10,295 nt of DNA from Candidatus Aquidulcis sp. GTDB lineage: Bacteria > Chloroflexota > Anaerolineae > Anaerolineales > E44-bin32. The stretch spans positions 1-10,295 of the forward strand of contig DYJB01000040.1 in assembly GCA_020723365.1 (NCBI GenBank), read 5' to 3'. Made by a program: the position numbers and the translations under genes. Numbering within the stretch: the first letter of the stretch is position 1; each line of letters opens with the position of its first letter. The notes below the pieces were generated by a model. It was not told the DNA's origin, searched no databases, and saw only the letters and a program-made list of their open reading frames with translations. Below, one piece after another: positions 1-6,369 of the stretch.

Positions 1-882
1 CGTCGGCTTGCCGGGACGGAGCGCCACACCGTGCGCCAGCACGCCGGGCGCTCCCAGCGCAATGATGATCTCGGAGGTGATGTCGCGCGTGCTGACGGAC
101 GAGCCGGCTGTGATCAGCACCACGTCGCATTCCGCGTGGGCGCGGCGGGCGGCCGCTTCGAGCGCCTCGCGCCGATCGGGCATGATGCCGTAGAACACCG
201 GCTCACCGCCACCCAGTTCGACCAGCGCCGACAGCGTGGTAGTGTTGACATCCCGGACCTGGCCCGGGAGTGGATCGGCTTCCGGCGCCACGACCTCGTC
301 ACCCGTGGACAAGATGGCGACACGCGGGCGGCGCACCACCGCCACGCGCGTGAAGCCCAGCGCCATCAGCCCGCCGAGCTCCTGCGCCCGCAGCCGGGCG
401 CCTCTCTGCAGGACGATCTCGCCTGGCTGGACATCTTCCCCCAGCTGGAGGACGTTCTGCCCCGGCGCGGCCGGCTTGAGCACCTCGATTTCGTCCGGGC
501 GCGCCACCTGCGTGTCTTCCACCATCACCACGGCATCGGCGCCGGCGGGGATCATCCCGCCGGTGTGTACAAGAGCGGCCTGACCCCGGTCGAGCGACAG
601 CGTGGTCAGCGTGCCCATCAGGACCTCGCCTGCCACCGAGAGGTACGCCGGCAGGCTGGCCGAGGCGCCGAAGGTGTCGGCAGCCCGCACGGAGTAGCCG
701 TCCACCGACGACCGGGGAAATGGAGGAAGGGCGTGTGGTGCTCGGATGTCGACCGCCAGGACCCGCCCGAGGGCCTCGGCGGTCGGGAGGTCCTGACTAC
801 CGAGGCTCGCCTCGGGCGGAAGCGCTCCGAGCAATCGGGAGAGAGCTTCGGATGGGGTTTGCAGGCGAAGGAACTCGGGCAT
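1..882 (-). CDS. moeA: Molybdopterin molybdenumtransferase (MoeA), C-terminus off window
   Basis: MoeA inserts molybdate into adenylated molybdopterin, the last step of molybdenum cofactor synthesis, in the cytoplasm. The first 294 residues are visible; the family is usually about 400, so roughly the last quarter lies beyond the left edge. Visible marks are SSVDGYSVRAAD (59-69, the MoeA DGYA site), TGGMIPAGADAVVM (107-120, the TGxxxPxGADxVV signature), ILSTGDEVV (190-198, start of the MoCF/MogA-like domain), RDVN (210-213), TAGSSVSTRD (258-267) and LRPGKP (288-293). The ATG is one base after the stop of the upstream UbiA-family gene (TGAGATG), and I see no good Shine-Dalgarno, so translational coupling is likely. 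A gephyrin-type relative is excluded only as far as the visible part allows. Molybdoenzymes are presumably encoded elsewhere. Confidence 0.93.
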   Translation of the reverse strand, partial: MPEFLRLQTPSEALSRLLGALPPEASLGSQDLPTAEALGRVLAVDIRAPHALPPFPRSSVDGYSVRAADTFGASASLPAYLSVAGEVLMGTLTTLSLDRGQAALVHTGGMIPAGADAVVMVEDTQVARPDEIEVLKPAAPGQNVLQLGEDVQPGEIVLQRGARLRAQELGGLMALGFTRVAVVRRPRVAILSTGDEVVAPEADPLPGQVRDVNTTTLSALVELGGGEPVFYGIMPDRREALEAAARRAHAECDVVLITAGSSVSTRDITSEIIIALGAPGVLAHGVALRPGKPT

Positions 883-883
883 C

Positions 884-1765
884 TCAGCCGGCCACGAATC
901 CAAGGATGGTGAAGTAGCCCATCAGGCAGACCAGCGCCACGGCTCCGGCGGTCAGGTGGCGCCAGCGCGGGGGCAGTCCGGCGCGGATGCGCCCCATCTG
1001 CCAGATCTGCGCCGCCGCCAGCGGCAGGGCGATCAGCCCTCCCCAGCCGATCGGGCGCGGCAGGCCTCCGGCAACGCCCGCCGCAAGCAGAACGGCGGCG
1101 AACAGGATGGCGCCATCATGCATGCGCATCCCCAGTTCCCAGCCCAGGCGCACAAGCAGGGTGCGGTGTCCCCGCTGCAGGTCCGCGCCGTACGTGGGGA
1201 GCCGCAGGGCGAGCAGCATGGCGAAGGTCAGCGCGACGAGCGGGGCGGTGGAAAGCCAGACCAGCCGCTGGAGTTCTCCCGTCTGGAGCGCAAAGGCGAA
1301 ACTCGGGATGAAGCCCGCCAGACCGAGCGAGACAGCCAGCTCTCCGTAGCCGCTCGTCTCGAGCCGCGCCGGTGGAACGCTGTAGCCGATCGCCAGCAGG
1401 CAGCCAAGGCCGAAGAGAAGCCAGGTTGCAGGGGATGCGTGGCCCTGCACAGCCATCCCGGTGCCGAGGATGGCAGTGAGGCCGCCGGCGACGATAGCTG
1501 CGTAGAGCATGGCCTGCGCACCCGGCGCGCCCGCCGCAGCGCGCCCGGCGGCGCGCGCCGCGAGGCTCTCAAAGTGCAGACGGGTGAAGTTCGCTGTGAG
1601 CTGGACTGACCATACAAGCAGGCCGCCCAGGACGGCCCGTCCCCCCTCCAGGGGCAATCCGAGGTAATCCAGAACGCTTAGGCCCGCGACGTAGAAACCC
1701 GCCCCGGCAAGCAGGAACGACGGATGGAGGAGACCCAGGTAGGCGCGCAGTCCGCGTGTCGGCAT
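884..1765 (-). CDS. UbiA-superfamily integral membrane protein, degenerate first Asp motif
   Basis: The product is 293 residues and almost wholly hydrophobic, with about eight or nine membrane segments (for example 14-33, 43-58, 86-104, 113-130, 142-160, 170-187, 218-235, 242-256, 272-290). YSVPPARL followed by GYGEL (128-143) matches the YSxPPxRLxxxGxGE stretch of MenA/UbiA prenyltransferases. YGADLQRGHRTLLVRLG (192-208) matches the second motif, normally DxxxDxxxGxxTLxVRLG, but keeps only D195. The first motif, normally NxxxDxxxD, reads NFTRLHFE (59-66) and has no aspartate. UbiA enzymes use these aspartates to bind Mg-diphosphate, so ordinary prenyl transfer is doubtful. The start at 1765 was chosen because the protein begins MPTRGLRAYLGLLHPSF, typical of MenA-like N-termini; the frame extends 46 residues further upstream into low-quality sequence. 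No clear SD. It forms a transcription unit with moeA. Confidence 0.78.
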   Translation of the reverse strand: MPTRGLRAYLGLLHPSFLLAGAGFYVAGLSVLDYLGLPLEGGRAVLGGLLVWSVQLTANFTRLHFESLAARAAGRAAAGAPGAQAMLYAAIVAGGLTAILGTGMAVQGHASPATWLLFGLGCLLAIGYSVPPARLETSGYGELAVSLGLAGFIPSFAFALQTGELQRLVWLSTAPLVALTFAMLLALRLPTYGADLQRGHRTLLVRLGWELGMRMHDGAILFAAVLLAAGVAGGLPRPIGWGGLIALPLAAAQIWQMGRIRAGLPPRWRHLTAGAVALVCLMGYFTILGFVAG

Positions 1766-1990
1766 CAAGTTTATCGAAGGGGCCGCCTGCGCTCCGACGT
1801 CCCCGGCGCAGCGCATCGGGACCCGGGATGGAGGATAGCGCGGGCAGCGGTTTCCTTCAAGGTGCGATTCCAGCTCCCCACGGCTGATGCCCTTCGAAGG
1901 CAAGTGCGGGCTTGCGAGAGCCTGCCGAGAGGATCTGGAGGACCTGGAAGACTACCCTGGCCGCGTTCGTTCCCGGTCAGGAGGCGATCG
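1766..1990. other. Divergent intergenic region between UbiA-like gene and lipoprotein gene
   Basis: These 225 nt must hold the start signals for both the minus-strand UbiA-like/moeA unit and the plus-strand lipoprotein. I find no convincing -35/-10 pair. A ten-base palindrome CCTTCGAAGG lies at about 1891-1900. A possible hairpin GCGGGCT/AGCCTGC (1906-1912 with 1919-1925, one G-T pair, six-base loop) lies beside it, without a T-run. The purpose of both is unknown. Confidence 0.4.
1979..1984 (+). promoter_or_regulatory. Strong Shine-Dalgarno deciding the start at 1991
   Basis: AGGAGG lies six bases before ATG 1991. It selects this ATG over a long in-frame extension that opens at 1724 and lacks any signal. 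Confidence 0.85.
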
Positions 1991-2488
1991 ATGTGGAAGC
2001 GGGGCCTCATCACGGCCGCATGCTGTGGGTTGAGCCTGGCGCTGAGCGGATGCGCCCAGCCGCTCCAGGACAGGATCGACCGCGCGGCGCTGCGGGCCCT
2101 CTTTGGCGTGCCCGCAGGAGCCGAACTGGTGGCGTACCAAGGCTACCCTCCGATGGTGGGCTTTGGCCAGCGGGAAGGCCTGCGGCTTCGTGCGGTCTAT
2201 GGCCTATCCCAGGCGGAGGCGGAGGCGTTCCTCAGGCAGGCGCGTGATGGGGGGTGGCAGCCCCTGCCCATCGGCGCGGACCTCATCCGGCATATCCCTT
2301 TCCAGGAGATCCCCGCACCTCTCGACCGCACGCAGGGCCTCTTCCTGTGCCGCACGGCCGGGGATCAGGTGCTCCACCCGGCCAGCACGGCGGACTGTCT
2401 GGCGGTGCGGAGACTGAACGACCTGATCTTCGGTGTGTATGACTCAGCGGAGCGGAGAGTGTGGATCAGCGTGCAGGCGGGCTACTGA
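1991..2488 (+). CDS. Small predicted lipoprotein of unknown function
   Basis: The product is 165 residues. It opens with a classic lipoprotein signal: MWKR, a hydrophobic stretch (5-18) and lipobox LSGC with the acylated cysteine at 21. The mature part is about 145 residues of mixed polarity and begins with a short helix-like stretch (RIDRAALRALFGVP). It carries QAEAEAFLRQARDGGWQPLP near 110-130, a pattern seen in small extracytoplasmic lipoproteins where a short helix is followed by a Gly-Trp turn. Two mature cysteines could form a disulphide. I do not recognise the family. It is expected on the outer face of the membrane. It converges with the SDR gene, with only 34 nt between the two stops and no terminator hairpin visible there. 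Confidence 0.8.
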   Translation: MWKRGLITAACCGLSLALSGCAQPLQDRIDRAALRALFGVPAGAELVAYQGYPPMVGFGQREGLRLRAVYGLSQAEAEAFLRQARDGGWQPLPIGADLIRHIPFQEIPAPLDRTQGLFLCRTAGDQVLHPASTADCLAVRRLNDLIFGVYDSAERRVWISVQAGY

Positions 2489-2522
2489 ACGGGGAGGGAA
2501 GGGCGGCGAGACACTGCCGGGC

Positions 2523-3257
2523 CTAGACGGGTGCGAACTGATTCCCGCCGTCGACGAGCAGTGCCTCGCCGGTGACGAAATCGTTCTCCATCAGGAAGCG
2601 GACCGCGCGCGCCACGTCCGAGGGCGTGCCGGTCCGGCGCAGGGGGAGCGACTGGCCCAGGGTCTCCCAGCGTTCGACCTTCATGGCCCCGGGCTTGAGC
2701 ACCGGGCCCGGGACGACGGCATTGACGCGGATGTCCGGTGCCAGGGCGAGAGCGGCCACCTGGGTGAGGGCCAGTAGGCCGGCCTTGCTGATCGAGTGAA
2801 CCGGAAAGCGAGGCCAGGGGCGCAGCCCGGCAATGTCGGCGATGTTCACGATCACGCCCCCTCCGCAACGTCGCAGGCGGAGTGCGGCCTGCTGCAGGAC
2901 GAAGAAGGCCGCCTTGAGATTGAGGTTCAGCGTGTCGTCCCAGTCAGCCTGGGTGACCTTCAGCAGGTCACCGGGCACCATCACGGCCGCGCTGTTGACC
3001 AGCGCGTGCAGGTCTCCGAGACGGTCCACGCCCTCGAAGAGGGAGGCGATCCCTTCGGCGCTGCTCAGGTCGGCCTGCACGGGGTGTGCGCGGACGCCAA
3101 GGCGCTGCAGTGCCGCACACGCGGATTCGGCCTCGGCCGCCGAGGCGTGATGGTGGATCACCAGGCTGGCCCCGGCAGCGCCGAGTTCGAGGGCGATACT
3201 GCGGCCGAGGCGCCTGGCGGCGCCGGTCACGAGGATGGTCTTGCCGTGCAGGTCCAT
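2523..3257 (-). CDS. Pteridine-reductase-like SDR with His in place of catalytic Tyr
   Basis: This is a 244-residue classical-length short-chain dehydrogenase/reductase. TGAARRLG (11-18) is the Rossmann glycine motif, and HHHAS (35-39) resembles the NADPH-selecting HYHRS of trypanosomatid pteridine reductase PTR1. Other SDR marks are ADLS (62-65), NSAA (88-91), NLNLK (111-115), VNIADIAG (137-144), PGPV (183-186) and the C-terminal LLVDGGNQF. The catalytic area has D141 and K158, matching Asp181 and Lys198 of Leishmania PTR1. The residue expected to be Tyr (PTR1 Tyr194) is H154 (codon CAC). Reduction of a pterin or another small carbonyl is therefore uncertain. It is the last gene of the proline dehydrogenase unit, starting 10 nt after the lipoprotein stop; the SD is weak (GGCGG), suggesting coupled translation. 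ATG 3257 fits the family start (MDLHGKTILVTG). Confidence 0.88.
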   Translation of the reverse strand: MDLHGKTILVTGAARRLGRSIALELGAAGASLVIHHHASAAEAESACAALQRLGVRAHPVQADLSSAEGIASLFEGVDRLGDLHALVNSAAVMVPGDLLKVTQADWDDTLNLNLKAAFFVLQQAALRLRRCGGGVIVNIADIAGLRPWPRFPVHSISKAGLLALTQVAALALAPDIRVNAVVPGPVLKPGAMKVERWETLGQSLPLRRTGTPSDVARAVRFLMENDFVTGEALLVDGGNQFAPV

Positions 3258-3267
3258 CCGCCGGGAG

Positions 3268-4032
3268 CTAGGGCGTGGGCACCGTGGGTGCGTCGGTGAT
3301 GGTCGACACCCGTACCCGGGCAGCATACGCCCGCGCCAGTTCGTAGAGATCGAAGCCGGCCCGCGCTCCCAGCGGGGTCATCACTGCGACGTAGGCCGCG
3401 ATCGGACCCTGACGCAGCAGCACGAGCTGCAGGTCGTAGCGGAACTCGCGGAACAACAGGCGCCCCTCGGCGGCGGCACTGGCGGTGCCAATATCCCCGA
3501 AGCCGCTCAGGAGGCGCGGTGTGCCCTCCAGTTGGCCGAGCGCACCCGCCAGGACCTCCACCGGGGTCGTCGGCGATTCGATCCCTAGCGCGATGGCCTG
3601 CTCTTCCGACGGCGACGCCAGCAGCGAGGCCACGCTGAAGACCAGGACGCCCGAGGTGGGCTCCTCGAACAGGGCGATCGCCTGCACGTTCAGCACGCCG
3701 GCGGCGAGGGCGGCCGGGCGGAGACCATAGGCGATCGGCTGGGCCGGGATGAATCCGACGGGAAGCTCGTTGAGCCGCAGGGCAGTGACCTCCAGCGAGG
3801 GTGTCTCGGTCGCTTCTACGGCCGGCGGCGGGCTGGGCGGCGCGGTCGCTTGCACCCGGCCAGCCGGTGTGGCGGTCCAGGCCGGCGGCAGGCTCACGCC
3901 GACCGCCGTTGCGCCCTGCGCCTCAACCTGCGTCCAGTTGCCGGGCGGCTCCGCAGGCGCTCCACCGAAGGGGAGCGTGCAGGCTGAAAGCAGGATCGCC
4001 AGGGACAGGGTGAGCAGCGTCAGTCGTCTCAT
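3268..4032 (-). CDS. Predicted lipoprotein of unknown function
   Basis: The product is 254 residues. MRR followed by a Leu-rich stretch (4-15) and LSAC puts the lipidated cysteine at 18. A short segment NWTQVEAQGATAVGVSLPP (about 32-50) and a Pro/Ala/Thr-rich linker (about 54-80) lead into a folded domain of about 165 residues (80-245). That domain contains predicted alternating strands (LVLLRQGPIAAYVAVMTP) and a helix (FDLYELARAYAARVR), and the protein ends in a short Pro-Thr tail. The plan of signal, disordered linker and sensor-like domain is common for surface lipoproteins in Chloroflexota, but I do not recognise the family. It sits between proline dehydrogenase (17 nt upstream) and the SDR (10 nt downstream). 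GAGG lies about ten bases before the ATG. The frame extends upstream inside the proline dehydrogenase gene and was rejected as a start. Confidence 0.82.
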   Translation of the reverse strand: MRRLTLLTLSLAILLSACTLPFGGAPAEPPGNWTQVEAQGATAVGVSLPPAWTATPAGRVQATAPPSPPPAVEATETPSLEVTALRLNELPVGFIPAQPIAYGLRPAALAAGVLNVQAIALFEEPTSGVLVFSVASLLASPSEEQAIALGIESPTTPVEVLAGALGQLEGTPRLLSGFGDIGTASAAAEGRLLFREFRYDLQLVLLRQGPIAAYVAVMTPLGARAGFDLYELARAYAARVRVSTITDAPTVPTP

Positions 4033-4049
4033 TCGGGAGCAGCCTCGAC

Positions 4050-5006
4050 CTAGCGGAAGAAGTTGGAGACGAAGAACCACACGTTCGCCGGGCGCTCGGC
4101 AAGCCGGCGCATGAAGTACGGATACCACTCGGTTCCGTAGGGGACGTAGACGCGCACAGGATAGCCTGCCTGGGCCAGGCTGCGCTGGAGGTCCGAGCGG
4201 ATCCCATTCAGCATCTGGAACTCAAGCGCCGGCTTGGGAAGACCGGCCTGTTCGGCGTAGGCACGCCCGGCGGCAATGCGGGCCTCATCGTGCGTCGCCA
4301 GGGCCGTGACGGGCGGGATGCGCCCGTCTGCAGAGGCCGGCACCGAACCGGCCGCCCGGGCGGCGTCGATCATGATGCGCGCAAGCCGATCGTACGACGC
4401 GTCGACGTCGGACTTCTTCGGGTAGGCCAGGTTGGGCGGCTCCTTGTAGGCGCCCTTGCACATGCGGATGCGGCACCCTTCGGACAGGACGGCGCGGATG
4501 TCGCTTTCGGTGCGGTAGAGATACGACTGGAAGACCAGGCCGACATTGGAGAGTCCGTCGCGCTGCAGCGCGCGCCAGATCTCCAGCGTCCAATCGACGG
4601 TGGACGTGTCCTCCATGTCGATGCGGACAAACAGCCCGCACGCCGCTGCCTTGCGAACGATCCGGCGGATGTTCTCCAGACAGAGGTCCCGGGACAGGTT
4701 GAGGCCAAGCTGCGAGAGCTTGAGGGAAGCGTTCGATCGCAGGCCGGTCTCGCAGATCTTGTCGATCAGCACCAGGTAGTCGTCGGCGGCACTGCGCGCC
4801 TCGGCTTCGGTCGTGACCGCTTCGCCAAGGTGATCGAGCGTGGCGTTGAGCCCGGCGGCATTCAGGGCCCGCACGGCCCGGACGGCATCGTCGAGCGTGT
4901 CCCCGGCGATGAACCGGCTGGCGACCAGACGTGAGAGCTTCCAACCTGTGATGATGCGGCGGGCCCAGCGGGCTTTGGCGAGGTAGAGCAGGACGGATCG
5001 GAACAC
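4050..5006 (-). CDS. Proline dehydrogenase (monofunctional PRODH)
   Basis: It oxidises L-proline to delta-1-pyrroline-5-carboxylate with FAD and passes electrons to quinone, at the inner face of the membrane. At 318 residues it matches the short monofunctional bacterial type rather than bifunctional PutA. Motifs in order are SLKLSQLGL (94-102, with K96), RIDMEDTS (128-135, with D130), VFQSYLYRTESD (158-169), RMCKGAYKEP (181-190), ATHDE (237-241), EFQMLNGIR (262-270) and YVPYGTEWYPYFMRR (287-301). In the known enzymes Tyr and the final Arg pair (here Y287, R300, R301) bind proline. The start is GTG 5006 with AGGAGAA seven bases upstream; the open frame continues upstream across the divergent promoter but has no matching signal. 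No pyrroline-5-carboxylate dehydrogenase lies in the window, so the next step must be encoded elsewhere. Confidence 0.93.
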   Translation of the reverse strand: MFRSVLLYLAKARWARRIITGWKLSRLVASRFIAGDTLDDAVRAVRALNAAGLNATLDHLGEAVTTEAEARSAADDYLVLIDKICETGLRSNASLKLSQLGLNLSRDLCLENIRRIVRKAAACGLFVRIDMEDTSTVDWTLEIWRALQRDGLSNVGLVFQSYLYRTESDIRAVLSEGCRIRMCKGAYKEPPNLAYPKKSDVDASYDRLARIMIDAARAAGSVPASADGRIPPVTALATHDEARIAAGRAYAEQAGLPKPALEFQMLNGIRSDLQRSLAQAGYPVRVYVPYGTEWYPYFMRRLAERPANVWFFVSNFFR

Positions 5007-5013
5007 GTCGGTT

Positions 5014-5018
5014 CTCCT
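5014..5018 (-). promoter_or_regulatory. Shine-Dalgarno deciding the GTG start of proline dehydrogenase
   Basis: On the minus strand AGGAG is followed by a seven-base spacer and GTG 5006. It supports this non-ATG start over the 149-codon upstream extension of the frame. Confidence 0.75.
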
Positions 5019-5046
5019 GTGACCCTGACAGGTCGGAGGGGGAGTC

Positions 5047-5092
5047 CCGGAGCGGGGATCTCGGACCGCGCCCGGGGCTTGCGCCGCTCCGG
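5047..5092. repeat. 9-bp perfect inverted repeat in the proline dehydrogenase leader
   Basis: CCGGAGCGG (5047-5055) and CCGCTCCGG (5084-5092) are exact reverse complements 28 bases apart. If the minus-strand promoter at 5116-5121 is used, both arms lie in the untranslated leader of the proline dehydrogenase mRNA and could form a hairpin. They could also be an operator. GC-rich repeats arise often by chance in this sequence, so a role is only suggested. Confidence 0.4.
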
Positions 5093-5115
5093 CGGTCGAG
5101 TGCAGACGAAGGCCG

Positions 5116-5121
5116 ATTGTA
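5116..5121 (-). promoter_or_regulatory. Extended -10 promoter for proline dehydrogenase unit
   Basis: On the minus strand the sequence TGC-TACAAT gives a near-consensus -10 with the TG of an extended -10 element. No good -35 is visible, as is usual for extended -10 promoters. Transcription would begin near 5109 and leave a leader of about 100 nt before GTG 5006. Confidence 0.5.
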
Positions 5122-5151
5122 GCAGGAATCCGGATTCGCCATGGCGGGTGA

Positions 5152-5157
5152 TAGAAT
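5152..5157 (+). promoter_or_regulatory. -10 element TAGAAT just upstream of the LCP start
   Basis: TAGAAT lies ten bases before ATG 5167, so transcription would begin about at or a few bases before the start codon. No Shine-Dalgarno is present between them. Together these suggest a leaderless or almost leaderless mRNA. No convincing -35 is seen. Confidence 0.5.
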
Positions 5158-5166
5158 GCCGCCCCG

Positions 5167-6108
5167 ATGGAATTCACCCAACCGCATGACCCCGGCGCAA
5201 CTGCGCCGCACCTGCGCGTGGCGCCGGATGGCTTCCCACTGGCCGACACGCAGCCGACGCCCCGGGCGCCGGCGGCACCGATACCGGCGCCGCAACCGCG
5301 ACGACGCCCGGCGATCCTGGCCGGCGTCTTGCTGGGGGCCGCGCTGAGCCTCGTCCTGCTGGGTCCCTGGCGCACTACGGTTCTGCTCCTGGGCGTGGAT
5401 CGCGCCCCGCAGGGAACGCTGGTGGCGCGCAGCGATACCATGATCCTGCTCACCAGCCTGCCTCCCTCAGCCTACGTCGGGATGCTCTCGCTGCCCCGTG
5501 ATTTGTGGGTGACTGTGCCCGGGGTCGGCCCCGGCCGCATCAACACCGCCCACTTCTACGGGGAGTCGAAGGCCGCGGGCGGCGGCCCGCCGCTTGCCGT
5601 ACAGACCGTGTCGGAGGCTTTCGGGCTGACTGTCGACGGCTACGCCCGCCTGACCTTCAGCGGGATCGTGGAATCCGTCGACGCCCTCGGAGGCGTCGTC
5701 ATCGACCTGCCCACGGCCATGTCCGGCTACACTGCCGGCGAGCATCGCCTGGACGGCACGCAGGCCCTGGCCTTCGTAAGGGATCGGGCAGGCTCGGATG
5801 ACTTCTCGCGCATGCAGCGTGCGCAGCTCTTCCTCCGGGCCGTCCTGCGGCAGACGGCCAACCCTCTCACCTGGCCGCGCCTGCCCCTCGCCACAGCGGC
5901 GCTGCTGCGGTCGCTCGACAGCGACCTGCCTCCGTGGGAGTGGCCGCGCCTGGCGCTGGCCGTGCTGCGCGCCGGGCCGGACGGGATCGACGGCCGCACA
6001 ATCACGCGCGCTATGGTGCGCCCCTTCACCACAGACCAGGGTGCGCAAGTGCTGGACCCCAACTGGGAGAGCATCAACCCTGTGCTGATGGAGATATTCG
6101 GCCAGTAG
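5167..6108 (+). CDS. LytR-CpsA-Psr (LCP) family protein
   Basis: LCP proteins transfer undecaprenyl-linked glycopolymers to peptidoglycan or another acceptor on the outer face of the membrane. The 313-residue product has a Pro-rich cytoplasmic N-terminus (1-48, ending in an Arg cluster), one membrane segment (49-66) and an external LCP domain starting at LLLGVDR (73-79). Characteristic blocks are RSDTMILL (88-95), SLPRDLWV (108-115), GRINTAHFYG (123-132), GGVVIDLP (175-182), LDGTQALAFVRDR (195-207) and DDFSRMQRAQLFL (211-223). The Asp and Arg residues needed for phosphate and Mg binding (D78, D90, R111, R205, R207, R215, R218) are kept. The C-terminal 80 residues form the usual helical tail. 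It is transcribed divergently from proline dehydrogenase. No SD is visible (see the -10 element at 5152). No glycan-synthesis genes are adjacent, so its substrate is unknown. Confidence 0.9.
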   Translation: MEFTQPHDPGATAPHLRVAPDGFPLADTQPTPRAPAAPIPAPQPRRRPAILAGVLLGAALSLVLLGPWRTTVLLLGVDRAPQGTLVARSDTMILLTSLPPSAYVGMLSLPRDLWVTVPGVGPGRINTAHFYGESKAAGGGPPLAVQTVSEAFGLTVDGYARLTFSGIVESVDALGGVVIDLPTAMSGYTAGEHRLDGTQALAFVRDRAGSDDFSRMQRAQLFLRAVLRQTANPLTWPRLPLATAALLRSLDSDLPPWEWPRLALAVLRAGPDGIDGRTITRAMVRPFTTDQGAQVLDPNWESINPVLMEIFGQ

Positions 6109-6369
6109 GCGGTTCCAGCGTGCCCGGCAGCGAGAGAGAGGGCTTCAACTCCGCAGTACCGGCCCGGATCGACCAGTCCGATGGGCAGGGGTATGCCTTG
6201 CCCCTGGAACGGTATCCACACCCGCCCGCCCGCGCCCGGCGCCCCTGTGCGGGAGCGCGCCGAGGCAAGGCACGCAGCGCCTCGCAAAGCGGCCAGCGGT
6301 TTCATTCCTCTTACGCTCCGGCAACATCCTGCTGCATTCGCGGGTAGACACTTAGCGTGGAGGTGCGGC
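6109..6369 (+). other. Intergenic region with a GC-rich hairpin
   Basis: These 261 nt contain no supported gene. GGGCAGGG (6183-6190) and CCTTGCCC (6196-6203) can pair over eight bases with one G-T pair and a five-base loop. It could end LCP transcription, but no T-run follows. The esterase gene downstream has its own ribosome site at 6359-6364 (GGAGGT), and I see no consensus promoter. Confidence 0.4.

Noticed and set aside
31..912. 293-codon plus-strand open frame
   Set aside because: It lies antisense to moeA. Its translation is His/Arg/Gly-rich without motifs, while the minus strand gives a clear MoeA.
1800..1960. Possible cobalamin- or Moco-type riboswitch before the UbiA-like/moeA unit
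   Set aside because: Some GC-rich blocks resemble fragments of such elements, but their order and the conserved core strings do not match on either strand.
4050..5453. Proline dehydrogenase extended to 467 residues
   Set aside because: The extra 149 codons cross the divergent promoter and overlap the LCP gene. The GTG at 5006 has a good SD and fits the family length.
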